DNA from: Achromobacter xylosoxidans
Lineage (GTDB): Bacteria > Pseudomonadota > Gammaproteobacteria > Burkholderiales > Burkholderiaceae_B
Reading direction: 5' to 3'
Length of the DNA stretch: 64,000 bases
NCBI RefSeq assembly: GCF_002192695.1
Contig: NZ_MTLG01000086.1
Coordinates: 1 to 64,000 of the forward strand
A program made the position numbers and the translations under genes. Positions within the stretch are counted from its first letter, which is position 1. Each line of letters starts with the position of its first letter. The notes under the pieces were generated by a model, which did no database searches, had not been told where the DNA came from, and was given only the letters and a program-made list of their open reading frames with translations. Positions 44,240 to 53,024 of this stretch are shown one piece after another.

Positions 44240-44659
44240 ATGACTGCGGCAATGAATCGTGAAGCCAAGGCCGGCGACGAGCTGCCCGGCTTTACCGCCG
44301 GGCCGGTCAGCCGGCTGGGGCTGGCGCTGTACTGCGGCGCCTCGGGCGATCACAACCCGATACACGTGGACCTGGATTTCGCCCGGGCCGCGGGCATGCA
44401 AGACGTGTTCGCCCACGGCATGCTGTCGGCCGCCTATCTGGCCCGCCTGCTGACGAACTGGGCGCCGCAATCGGCGCTGCGCGAGTATGCCGTGCGCTTC
44501 GTCGCAATCACGCACGTGGGCGACGAGGTGCGCTGTTCCGGCAGCGTGGTGGAACGCTTTGAAGCGCAGGGAGAAACCCGGGTGCGGGTGGAACTGCATG
44601 CGCGCAGCCAGACCGGAGAACTGCGCCTGAGCGGCGTGGCGGTGCTGGCGGTTCAGTAA
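44240..44659 (+). CDS. MaoC-family enoyl-CoA hydratase subunit (HadB-type)
   Basis: The 139-residue hot-dog protein carries the catalytic pattern YCGASGDHNPIHVD and then DVFAHGMLSAAYLARLLTNW, typical of (R)-specific enoyl-CoA hydratases of the HadB/MaoC type. The start at 44240 is supported by GAGGAGA; an ATG at 44222 overlaps the previous stop. It probably pairs with the preceding subunit to hydrate 2-enoyl-CoA in beta-oxidation. Confidence 0.88.
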   Translation: MTAAMNREAKAGDELPGFTAGPVSRLGLALYCGASGDHNPIHVDLDFARAAGMQDVFAHGMLSAAYLARLLTNWAPQSALREYAVRFVAITHVGDEVRCSGSVVERFEAQGETRVRVELHARSQTGELRLSGVAVLAVQ

Positions 44660-44679
44660 ACCAGAAACAGGAGAGAGCG

Positions 44680-45504
44680 ATGGGCACATTGGAAGGCAAG
44701 GTAGCGCTGGTCTCGGGCGCGGGACGCGGCATCGGGCAGGAGATCGCGTTGAAGCTGGCGCGCGAAGGCGCCAGCGTGGTGGTCAACGACCTGGATGCGG
44801 GGCCGGCGGAAGACACCGTCGCGCTGATCCGCAAGGCGGGCGGCCAGGCCCAGGCTTGCGCCGGCAGCGTGATCGAAGCGGGCTTCGCCGAACGTTTCGT
44901 CGGCACGGCCGTGAACACCTACGGCGGCCTGGACATCATCGTCAACAACGCCGGCTACACCTGGGACAACGTGATCCAGAAGATGACGGACGAGCAATGG
45001 GACGCGATCCTGGCGGTGCACCTATCCGCGCCGTTCCGTATCCTGCGCGCCGCGTCCGGCTTCATCCGCGTGGCGGCCAAGGCCGAAGCGGAGCAGGGCA
45101 GGGAAGTGTTCCGCAAGGTCGTGAACATCTCGTCGACTTCCGGCGTCATGGGCAATGCCGGGCAGGCCAACTACTCCGCCGCCAAGGCGGGCATCAATGG
45201 CCTGACGCGCGCCTTGGCCAAGGAGTGGGGCCGCTACAAGGTCAACGTCAACAGCGTGGCCTTCGGGCTGATCAAGACGCGCCTGACCGAAGCCCCCGCC
45301 GACGGCGATGCCACGCTGGACATCGAAGGCCGGCAGATCAAGGTGGGCGTCAATCCGCAGGTGCTGAAGAACGCCGAAAGCCTGATCCCCATCGGCCGCG
45401 CCGGCACGCCGGCGGAAGCCGCGGGCGCGGTGTACCTGTTCTGCCTGCCCGAATCCAACTACGTCAGCGGCCAGGTCCTGGTCGTCGGCGGCGGCCGTCC
45501 TTGA
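44680..45504 (+). CDS. SDR-family oxidoreductase (3-hydroxyacyl-CoA dehydrogenase-like)
   Basis: The 274-residue short-chain dehydrogenase has the cofactor motif SGAGRGIG at residues 12-19, NNAG at 89-92, a serine at about 152 and the catalytic YSAAK with Tyr165 and Lys169. It resembles FabG-type enzymes and, in this operon, is the likely 3-hydroxyacyl-CoA dehydrogenase acting after the MaoC hydratases and before the thiolase. GGAGAGAG lies before the ATG. Confidence 0.9.
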   Translation: MGTLEGKVALVSGAGRGIGQEIALKLAREGASVVVNDLDAGPAEDTVALIRKAGGQAQACAGSVIEAGFAERFVGTAVNTYGGLDIIVNNAGYTWDNVIQKMTDEQWDAILAVHLSAPFRILRAASGFIRVAAKAEAEQGREVFRKVVNISSTSGVMGNAGQANYSAAKAGINGLTRALAKEWGRYKVNVNSVAFGLIKTRLTEAPADGDATLDIEGRQIKVGVNPQVLKNAESLIPIGRAGTPAEAAGAVYLFCLPESNYVSGQVLVVGGGRP

Positions 45505-45520
45505 GCGCAGGAGGAATCCA

Positions 45521-46675
45521 ATGGACACGCCACGCCAAGGCTGGATGGACGCGGACCTGACGCTGTTTCAGGATTCGACGCGGCGCCTCTTCGAGAAAGA
45601 GTTCGTGCCGGACGAAGAACGCTGGCGCAAGCAGCAGCATGCGGACCGCGAGGTCTGGAACAAGGCGGGCCGCCTGGGCCTGCTGTGCGTGAGCATGCCC
45701 GAAGCCTACGGCGGCGGCGGCGGCAGCTTCGCGCACGAGGCCATCGTGGCGGCGGAACAGGCGCGCGCGATGGTGCATGGCTTCAGCAATAACGTGCACA
45801 GCGCCATCCTGGCCCACTACATCCTGAACTACGGCACGGAAGAGCAGAAGCGGCGCTGGCTGCCGCGCATGGCCACGGGCGAGCTGGTCGGTGCGATCGC
45901 CATGAGCGAACCGGGGGCCGGGTCCGACCTGAAGAGCGTGCGCACCACCGCCGCCGAGGAAGGCGGCGAATACGTGCTCAACGGGTCCAAGACCTTCATC
46001 ACCAACGGCCTGCATGCGGACCTGGTCTGCGTGGTGGCCAAGACCGACGCGCAGGCCGGGGCCCGGGGCGTGTCGCTGATCATGGTGGAAACGCAGGGCC
46101 TGGCAGGCTTCAGGCGCGGGCGGCTGCTGGAGAAGCTGGGCCAGAAGAGCCTGGACACGGCCGAGCTGTTCTTTGACGGCGCGCGCGTGGGCCAGGATTG
46201 CCTACTCGGCGGCGTGGAGGGTCGTGGCTTCGCCCAGCTGATGCAGCAGTTGCCGCGCGAACGGCTGCTGATCGCGGTGGGCGCGGTGGCCACGATGCGG
46301 CGCGCCATCGAGGAAACGATGGCCTATGCCAGCACGCGCCAGGTCTTCGGCCAGGCGCTCATCGAACTCCAGAACACGCGCTTCAAGCTGGCCGAGTGCG
46401 AAACCGTCGCCACCGTTGCGGCGCGCTTTGTCGACGATTGCATCGAGCGCCAGCTGGCGGGCACGCTGGACCTGTCCACCGCGGCCATGGCCAAGTGGTG
46501 GACCACGCAGATGAATTGCCAGGTGATCGACGAATGCCTGCAGTTGCACGGCGGCTACGGCTATATGCTGGAGTACCCGATAGCCAGGATGTACGCGGAT
46601 GCGCGCGTGGGCAAGATCTATGGCGGTTCCAACGAGATCATGAAGGAAATCATCGCGCGCGCCATGACCGCCTGA
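45521..46675 (+). CDS. acyl-CoA dehydrogenase, operon 41062-48376
   Basis: The 384-residue flavoprotein has the three acyl-CoA dehydrogenase domains: the alpha N-terminal domain (FEKEFVPDEERWRK), the beta middle domain with AIAMSEPGAGSDLKSVRTTA and VLNGSKTFITNG, and the C-terminal domain ending QLHGGYGYMLEYPIARMYADARVGKIYGGSNEIMKEIIARAM, here in two overlapping motifs QLHGGYGYMLEYPIAR and KIYGGSNEIMKEIIAR. It makes the first, alpha-beta double bond of beta-oxidation. It lies 16 bp after the SDR gene. Chain length is not predictable. Confidence 0.93.
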   Translation: MDTPRQGWMDADLTLFQDSTRRLFEKEFVPDEERWRKQQHADREVWNKAGRLGLLCVSMPEAYGGGGGSFAHEAIVAAEQARAMVHGFSNNVHSAILAHYILNYGTEEQKRRWLPRMATGELVGAIAMSEPGAGSDLKSVRTTAAEEGGEYVLNGSKTFITNGLHADLVCVVAKTDAQAGARGVSLIMVETQGLAGFRRGRLLEKLGQKSLDTAELFFDGARVGQDCLLGGVEGRGFAQLMQQLPRERLLIAVGAVATMRRAIEETMAYASTRQVFGQALIELQNTRFKLAECETVATVAARFVDDCIERQLAGTLDLSTAAMAKWWTTQMNCQVIDECLQLHGGYGYMLEYPIARMYADARVGKIYGGSNEIMKEIIARAMTA

Positions 46676-46714
46676 GGCGCATGGAAGAAGCCAGAACAGG
46701 CTCGAGGAGACAAG

Positions 46715-48376
46715 ATGCAGCAAGCGCACTACCGGTACTGGCCCAAGGGACTGCCGAAGGAAATCAGTCCGCCGCAGTCCAGCCTTTACTTCAACCTGGA
46801 GGCGTCGGCCACGCGCTATCCCGGCAAGCCCGCCATCGTGTTCTATGACGCCGTGCTCGACTATGCGCGCTTGAAGCGCGAGGTCGATGCCATGGCCGGC
46901 TACCTGCAGCACAGCGCAGGCGTCAAGGCGGGCGACCGCGTCCTGCTGCTGAGCCAGAATTGTCCGCAATTCGTCATTGCGTATTACGCGATCCTTCGTG
47001 CCGATGCCGTGGTGGTGCCGGTGAACGCCATGAGCACCGCGGAGGAACTGGCGCACTACCTGGCGGACAGCGGCGCCCGCGTGGCGTTCGCCGCCCAGGA
47101 ACTGTGCGCGCGGCTGGATGGCTTCACGCAGGACGGACGCCTGGAGCGTGTCATCGTCCACACCTATTCCGACTATCTCGACGGCGCCGCCCCTGATGCT
47201 CCCGATTGGGTCGTCGCGCCCAGGCGCGCGCCCGATGTGCGCGGCGGCGTGCCCTGGTATGGCGCGCTGGCGGTCCATGCGCAGCCGCTGCCGCACCGGG
47301 CCGAGGCGAAGGACCTCTGCCTGCTGCCCTATACCTCGGGCACCACCGGCCGGCCCAAGGGCTGCCGCCATACCCACGGCACCATGAACGCCTCCCTGGC
47401 CGGCTCGCAGCTGTGGCGCGGTCTGACGTCCGAGGCCGTCATCATGGGCGTGGCGCCGATGTTCCATCTGCTGGGCATGCAGAGCTGCATGAACACGCCT
47501 ATCCTGCTGGGCGCCACGGTGGTGGTGCTGCCGCGCTGGGACCGCGAGGTGGCCGGCCGACTGATGGCGCGCCATCGCGTCAGCGTCTGGGCCGCGCCGC
47601 CCGCGATGATCGTGGATTTCTTTGCGCAGCCTGGCATCGAGGACCTGGACCTGTCCAGCCTGGCGCAGCTATGCGGCGGCGGAGCGCCCATGCCCGAGGC
47701 GGTGGCGGCCATGCTGGCCAAGCGCTACGGCATCACCTACAACGAGGCCTACGGCCTGACGGAAACCGCCTCGTTCCTGCACTGCAATCCGCTGAACCGC
47801 AACAAGCGCCAATGCATAGGCGTGCCCACCTTCGGCGTGGACACGCGGATCGTGGACCCGGCCACGCTGGCTGAATTGCCGCAAGGCGAAACCGGCGAAC
47901 TCGTGACGCGCGGCGCGCAGGTCATGCTGGGGTACTGGAACAACCCGCAGGCCGACGCCGACGCCTACTTCATGCTGGACGGGCAGCGCTACTTCCGCAC
48001 CGGCGACCTGGGCCGGGTGGACGAAGAGGGCTACTTCTATGTGACCGACCGCTTGAAGCGCATGATCAATGCGTCCGGCTACAAGGTCTGGCCGGCGGAA
48101 GTGGAAAACGCGCTATACGAGCATCCGGCGGTGCACGAGGCCTGCGTGATCGGGGTGCCGGACGCCTGCCGCGGCGAAACGGTCAAAGCCCTGCTGGTAT
48201 TGCGTGACGAGGCGCGCGGCAGCGTGCGCGAAGAAGAGGTGATCGCCTGGGCCCGGACCCGCATGGCCGCCTACAAGGCGCCGCGCATCGTGGAGTTCGT
48301 GGATGTCCTGCCCAAGTCCAGCACCGGCAAGATCCTGTGGCGGCAGCTGCAGGATGCCGGCAAGGCAGCGGCCTAG
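46715..48376 (+). CDS. AMP-forming acyl-CoA ligase, second of two
   Basis: The 553-residue ANL enzyme has the P-loop LPYTSGTTGRPKGCRHTHG, YGLTETA, the hinge DRLKRMINASGYKVWPAEVE and catalytic Lys in KSSTGKILWRQL. It resembles long-chain fatty acid-CoA ligases. A second ligase with a different specificity in one operon suggests two acids, or an acid and a CoA-activated intermediate, feed the pathway. It is the last gene on the plus strand and is convergent with slipin. Confidence 0.92.
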   Translation: MQQAHYRYWPKGLPKEISPPQSSLYFNLEASATRYPGKPAIVFYDAVLDYARLKREVDAMAGYLQHSAGVKAGDRVLLLSQNCPQFVIAYYAILRADAVVVPVNAMSTAEELAHYLADSGARVAFAAQELCARLDGFTQDGRLERVIVHTYSDYLDGAAPDAPDWVVAPRRAPDVRGGVPWYGALAVHAQPLPHRAEAKDLCLLPYTSGTTGRPKGCRHTHGTMNASLAGSQLWRGLTSEAVIMGVAPMFHLLGMQSCMNTPILLGATVVVLPRWDREVAGRLMARHRVSVWAAPPAMIVDFFAQPGIEDLDLSSLAQLCGGGAPMPEAVAAMLAKRYGITYNEAYGLTETASFLHCNPLNRNKRQCIGVPTFGVDTRIVDPATLAELPQGETGELVTRGAQVMLGYWNNPQADADAYFMLDGQRYFRTGDLGRVDEEGYFYVTDRLKRMINASGYKVWPAEVENALYEHPAVHEACVIGVPDACRGETVKALLVLRDEARGSVREEEVIAWARTRMAAYKAPRIVEFVDVLPKSSTGKILWRQLQDAGKAAA

Positions 48377-48395
48377 CGCGGGCGTGTCCGCAAGC

Positions 48396-49178
48396 TCAGG
48401 GGCCGGCAGGCGGCTCCTGGCCTTTCTCCGTCAGCCCCTTGAGCAAGCGGCCGATCTCCACGGGAAAGGGAAAGACGATGGTCGAGCTGTTTTGCGCGCC
48501 TATCATGGCCAGCGTGCTCAGATAGCGCAGCTGCATCGCTTCCGGCTGCTGCGCGAGCGTGCGCGCCGCGTTCAGCAGCATCTGCGCGGCCTGCTCTTCG
48601 CCTTCGGCATGAATGATCTTGGCGCGCCGCTCGCGCTCCGCCTCCGCTTGCCGGGCGATGACGCGGACCATGCCTTCGTTCAGGTCGATATGCTTGATTT
48701 CCACGTTCGCCACCTTGATGCCCCAGGCGTCGGTCTGCGCGTCAAGAATGCTCTGCACGGCGCTGTTCACCTTGTCGCGCTCCGACAGCAGTTCATCCAG
48801 GTCATGCTTGCCCAGCACCGAGCGCAGGGTGGTCTGCGCCAGTTCGCTGGTTGCCTGCCTGAAGTTTTCCACCTGGATCACGGAACGCTCCGGATCGATC
48901 ACGCGGAAGTAGATGACGGCATTGACCTTGACCGATACGTTGTCGCGCGAGATCGCGTCCTGGCTGGGCACGTCGAACACGGTCATGCGCTGGTCCACCC
49001 GCACCATCTGCTGCACCACGGGTATCAGCAGGATCAGCCCCGGACCCTTGACCCCGGTAAAGCGGCCCAGCGTGAAGATCACGCCGCGCTCGTACTCGCG
49101 CAGGATGCGGACCGACAGGGCGAACAGCGCGACGGCCAACGCCAGGATGGGGGCGTAGAAGGCGAGGTTCATCAACAT
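48396..49178 (-). CDS. slipin/stomatin (SPFH/band 7 family)
   Basis: The 260-residue protein has an N-terminal transmembrane segment ([17 protein letters not shown]), the slipin opening [18 protein letters not shown], and SPFH-domain sequence such as [29 protein letters not shown] and then [23 protein letters not shown]. Slipins form membrane-associated oligomers and pair with NfeD proteases. The NfeD gene lies 45 bp upstream on the same strand. It is likely tied to membrane quality control. Confidence 0.92.
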   Translation of the reverse strand: MLMNLAFYAPILALAVALFALSVRILREYERGVIFTLGRFTGVKGPGLILLIPVVQQMVRVDQRMTVFDVPSQDAISRDNVSVKVNAVIYFRVIDPERSVIQVENFRQATSELAQTTLRSVLGKHDLDELLSERDKVNSAVQSILDAQTDAWGIKVANVEIKHIDLNEGMVRVIARQAEAERERRAKIIHAEGEEQAAQMLLNAARTLAQQPEAMQLRYLSTLAMIGAQNSSTIVFPFPVEIGRLLKGLTEKGQEPPAGP

Positions 49179-49223
49179 GGCAGACTCCGCTAGTGTTGGG
49201 TTGCGCCGCGGACAGGGCGGGCG

Positions 49224-50678
49224 TCATGCTCCGGACGGCGGTTGGCCTTGGGGCGCCTGCACCTGCAAGGTCACGCCTCGGACGGCCGTGATGACCACGG
49301 TGTCGCCGGCCGCAAGGCCCGCCGGGCCCACCGCCCGCCAGCGCTCTCCCGCCGCCGCCACATAGCCTTGCTCGCCCGTCCAGCTCAGCACCTTGATGCG
49401 CAGGCCGATCAGCGCTTCGGCCCCGCTGACGATGGGCGCCCGGCGCGAGCGCAAGGCCAGGCGGCCGATCAGGAAGGTCATTCCCAGGCTGGCCGCGGCG
49501 ATTCCCGCCACCATCGGCACCGATACGCCAAAGGCCGCTGACTCCGTGTCGATCAGCAGCAAGGCGCCAAGCACGAACGAAACCGCGCCGCCCACGCCCA
49601 GGACGCCCAGCGTCGGCGCGAAAATCTCCGCCACCATGAGCGAGGTTCCCAGCAGGACCAGCGCGATCCCGGCATAGGTCAGCGGCAGCGCCGCCAGGGC
49701 ATACAGGCCGATCAGCAGGCAGATGGCGCCGAAGATGCCCGGAAACAGGGCGCCGGGACTCATGAATTCGAAGATCAATCCGTACACGCCCGCCATCAAC
49801 AGCAGCAGCGCCAGATTCGGATTCGTAATCACGCTGAGCATCTGGGTGCGCCAGTCGGGCTCGCGCGCCAGCACGCGCAAGTCCTTGGTGTGCAGCATGG
49901 TTTCGGCGTTGCCGACCCGGACGCGGCGCCCGTCCGCCTTGGCCAGCAGATCCGGCACGTCGTCCGCGATCAGGTCGATCACGTTCTGCGCGCGGGCCTC
50001 GCCGGCCGTGAGGCTGGCGGCGGCGCGCACGGCTTGTTCCGCCCAGTCGGCGTTGCGGCCGCGCAGCGCGGCGAGCGACCGGAGGTAGGCCACGGCGTCG
50101 TTGACGGCCTTGGCCTCGCCCGCATCCTTGGGTGCGCCCGGGGCGGTCTTGTCCGCCGGATCCGCAGCCGGCTTCCTGCCTGGCGGGTCGGTTGGCCCCG
50201 CGGGACTGTCGGCCGGCCGGGGAGGGCTGCCGCCCAGGGCGATGGGCGTGGCCGCGCCCAGATTCGTGGCGGGCGCCATGGCCGCGACATGGCTGGCGTA
50301 GAGGATGTAGGTGCCGGCGCTGGCAGCGCGCGCGCCATTGGGCGCCACATAGGAAAGCACCGGCACCGGCGACGCAAGAATCGCGCGGATGATGTCGCGC
50401 ATGGAGGCGTCGAGCCCGCCGGGCGTGTCGATGCGCAGCACGACCGCCGCCGCGCCTTGTTCATGCGCCGCCGCCAGGCCGCGGATCACGTAGTCCGCCG
50501 TGGCGGGGCCGACGATGCCGTCCAGGGACAGCATGACGGCGGAGGGCTGGCCGCCGGTGGGCTGTGCGCTTGCGCCGCCCGCGCTGAGCACCGCCGCCGC
50601 CAACAGCACCGCCACGCGGCGCAGCTTGCGCAGCATTGCACAGGTTCCGGACATCAGGCTCAGGATCGGGGCGGTCAT
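49224..50678 (-). CDS. NfeD membrane-bound serine protease (ClpP-class)
   Basis: The 484-residue NfeD protein has a hydrophobic leader (residues 22-38), a ClpP-class protease domain with the nucleophile Ser120 in ARAASAGTYI and a candidate general base Lys190 in EAKAVNDAVAYLRSLA, then about four transmembrane segments and a C-terminal OB-fold. Residues 150-185 form a Pro/Ala/Asp-rich insertion before the Lys, longer than usual. The ATG at 50678 has a GGAGGAAAG site; residue 15 is an alternative start nearer the signal sequence. It is partnered with slipin 45 bp downstream. Confidence 0.9.
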   Translation of the reverse strand: MTAPILSLMSGTCAMLRKLRRVAVLLAAAVLSAGGASAQPTGGQPSAVMLSLDGIVGPATADYVIRGLAAAHEQGAAAVVLRIDTPGGLDASMRDIIRAILASPVPVLSYVAPNGARAASAGTYILYASHVAAMAPATNLGAATPIALGGSPPRPADSPAGPTDPPGRKPAADPADKTAPGAPKDAGEAKAVNDAVAYLRSLAALRGRNADWAEQAVRAAASLTAGEARAQNVIDLIADDVPDLLAKADGRRVRVGNAETMLHTKDLRVLAREPDWRTQMLSVITNPNLALLLLMAGVYGLIFEFMSPGALFPGIFGAICLLIGLYALAALPLTYAGIALVLLGTSLMVAEIFAPTLGVLGVGGAVSFVLGALLLIDTESAAFGVSVPMVAGIAAASLGMTFLIGRLALRSRRAPIVSGAEALIGLRIKVLSWTGEQGYVAAAGERWRAVGPAGLAAGDTVVITAVRGVTLQVQAPQGQPPSGA

Positions 50679-50796
50679 GAGCTGCTTTCCTCCGACGCGC
50701 GGCGCCGGGCGGCGGAGCGCCGGCGCTGCTATGTCCAGAGTACTACTTTTGCCTGCTTATTCAGAGGCTTGTGCAAGCAGAGGGCGGCTGGCGAGC

Positions 50797-51777
50797 CTAT
50801 CTCAGGGTGATTCCCGTCTGTTGCACAACCCGGGTCCAATATTGGCGATCGTCCTCCATCCTTGCGGCGAGATCCCGTGACGAGCCGCCTTCGGCGATCA
50901 ATCCCAGTTGCGCATAGCGCTCGCGCACGTCGCTCGTTGAAAGCACGGTTGCGACATCTGTCGTGATGCGGTCGGCCACGGCCTGAGGGGTGCCGGGCGG
51001 CGCGTAGAGCCCAACCCAGGTGTCCCGGTCCAGGCCGGCGATGCCCAGCTGTTCGAAGCTGGGCACGCCGGGCAGCAGGGGCGAGCCCGCCGGCGTGGTG
51101 ACGGCCAGTACGCGGGTCTTGCCCGTCTGGGCCGCCTTGGTGGCGCCGGATGCGCTCAGGAAGGCGCTGCCTACGTGTCCCCCTATCAGGCCGCTCAGAT
51201 TGGGGCCTTCTCCCGCAAAGGGTATGTGGGTGATGTCGATGTCCTTTTCGCGCTTGAGCAGTTCCCCGAAGAAATGGGTGGTCGTGCCCTCGCCGCTGGA
51301 GCCGAAGCTCACGGCGCCGGGCTTGGCGCGCGCCAGCTCGACATACTGCGCCAGGCTTTCCGCCGGAACCGCCTGCCGGTTGACCAGCAGCGCCACCGGC
51401 GTGGTGAAAAGGGTGGAAATGGGCAGCAGGTCCGCAGCCGCCGGCGCAGCGCCGTCCGGGCCGCGGGCCAGCTGTTCGTTGAGGGTGGAACTGGTGGCGG
51501 CGACCAGGGTATGGCTGGGTGGACTCTTGGCCGCCAGGGCCAGGCCGATGCGGCCGGAGGCGCCGGGGCGATTCTCGACGATCACGGCCTGGCTCCATAG
51601 GGCGCTCAAGCGCTCGGCCAGGATGCGGGCGGCGCCGTCGACGGCGCCGCCCGCCGGGTAGGGCACGATCAACCGAACTGGCTGGTCCGGGTAGGGGCTG
51701 GCCGCGCGGGCGGGCTCGGGGCCGAGCGCCGTCAGCGCGACGGCCGTGAACGCGATCAAGCGGATGGCATGCGGCAT
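50797..51777 (-). CDS. Bug/TctC-family tripartite tricarboxylate receptor
   Basis: The 326-residue receptor has a signal peptide (IRLIAFTAVALTALGPEPARA) and Bug motifs YPDQPVRLIVPYPAGGAVD, VIVENRPGASGRIG and HIPFAGEGPNLSGLIGG. It is the last gene of the minus-strand CoA cluster and probably receives the acid that the adjacent CaiB protein activates. GGGAGACC lies before the ATG at 51777. It has no TctA or TctB neighbour. Confidence 0.92.
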   Translation of the reverse strand: MPHAIRLIAFTAVALTALGPEPARAASPYPDQPVRLIVPYPAGGAVDGAARILAERLSALWSQAVIVENRPGASGRIGLALAAKSPPSHTLVAATSSTLNEQLARGPDGAAPAAADLLPISTLFTTPVALLVNRQAVPAESLAQYVELARAKPGAVSFGSSGEGTTTHFFGELLKREKDIDITHIPFAGEGPNLSGLIGGHVGSAFLSASGATKAAQTGKTRVLAVTTPAGSPLLPGVPSFEQLGIAGLDRDTWVGLYAPPGTPQAVADRITTDVATVLSTSDVRERYAQLGLIAEGGSSRDLAARMEDDRQYWTRVVQQTGITLR

Positions 51778-51806
51778 TCCTGGTCTCCCTTGTGCATATC
51801 GAGTTC

Positions 51807-53024
51807 TCAGATCACACCGGCCGCGCGCAGCCGGGCGATGCTGTCTGGCGGCAGTCCCAACAGTTCGCCATAGACCGTTTCGTTGTCCTGCCCCAGTTCG
51901 GCGCCGGCATGGCTGGGCTCCGTCGGATCGCGGGTGAAGCGCGGCACGACGTTGGGCATCTGCAGCATGCCGAAGTCGAGGTCCGGGACGTCGACGATGG
52001 ACCGCCGCGCCACCACGTGGGGATCCTTGACCACCTGTTCGATGGTGTAGATCGGCGCCAGCGTGCCGTTGGCCTGTTCGAAGGCGGCGAGCACCTGGTC
52101 CAGATCGTGCCCGGCGCACCATTCGATGAAGACGCGGTTCAACTCCTGTTCATGCAGGACCCTGCTGGCGTTGTTGGCGTAGCGCGGATCCTGCGCCAGG
52201 TCCGGCCGGCCGATGGCCCGGCAGTTGTTGGCGAACATGGAGTCGATCGAGCCCGCCATGGATACCCAATGGTTGTCGCGCGTCCGGTAAACCGCGGAAG
52301 GCGCGGAGTAGGGGCTGCGGTTGCCATTGCGGGCGGGCACGGTGCCAAGCTGCTGGTAGACCCCGGGCATGAAGTCCAGCAGCCGGGTGATGCACTCCGT
52401 CAACGCAAGGTCTATCTCTTCGCCGGGCCGGGCCGGGTCGCGGGCGCGGGGCCATAGCGCCGTGAGGATGCCGATGGCGCCGAACAGTCCGCCTATGGAG
52501 TCGCCCAGCGGCACGCCCGCGTGCATGGGCTCGTCCTCGGCATGTCCGGTGACGGTGGTCAGTCCGCCCATGGCCTCGAAGATCCGCGCGAAGCCGGGCC
52601 GCTCCGAGTAGGGGCCGGACTGGCCGAAGCCCGTGACGCGCAGGATCACCAGGTTGGGCTTCAGCGACCACAGCACTTCCTTGGTCAGGCCCCAGCGGTC
52701 GAGCGTGCCGGGCCGGAAGTTCTCGATCAGCACGTCGAACTGCGGCAGTAGCTGCTTGAAGAGGTCGGCGCCTTCCGGCGTGCGCAAGTCCAGCGTGGCG
52801 AAGCGCTTGCCGCGCTGGGCGGTCTTCCACCATATGCTCCTGCCGTCCTTGAACGGCGGAAAGGCGCGCATGCCGTCGCCCTTGCGCGGCAGCTCCAGCT
52901 TGAGCACGTCGGCGCCGTAGTCGGCGAGCAGCGTGGCGGCGAAGGGGCCGGCGAGGACGGTGGCGATGTCCAGCACCTTCAGCCCGGCCAGGGGGCCTGT
53001 CTTGGTGTCGCGTCCTGTCATCAT
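51807..53024 (-). CDS. CaiB/BaiF-family CoA-transferase (class III)
   Basis: The 405-residue protein has GLKVLDIATVLAGPFAATLLADYGADVLKLELP, FRPGTLDRWGLT, and the catalytic Asp175 in VPLGDSIGG, the formyl-CoA-transferase position. Its start overlaps the acyl-CoA dehydrogenase stop by 4 bp. It likely makes the acyl-CoA used by the cluster, by transfer from another CoA thioester. The cluster itself lacks an AMP ligase, so this would be the entry step. Confidence 0.9.
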   Translation of the reverse strand: MMTGRDTKTGPLAGLKVLDIATVLAGPFAATLLADYGADVLKLELPRKGDGMRAFPPFKDGRSIWWKTAQRGKRFATLDLRTPEGADLFKQLLPQFDVLIENFRPGTLDRWGLTKEVLWSLKPNLVILRVTGFGQSGPYSERPGFARIFEAMGGLTTVTGHAEDEPMHAGVPLGDSIGGLFGAIGILTALWPRARDPARPGEEIDLALTECITRLLDFMPGVYQQLGTVPARNGNRSPYSAPSAVYRTRDNHWVSMAGSIDSMFANNCRAIGRPDLAQDPRYANNASRVLHEQELNRVFIEWCAGHDLDQVLAAFEQANGTLAPIYTIEQVVKDPHVVARRSIVDVPDLDFGMLQMPNVVPRFTRDPTEPSHAGAELGQDNETVYGELLGLPPDSIARLRAAGVI

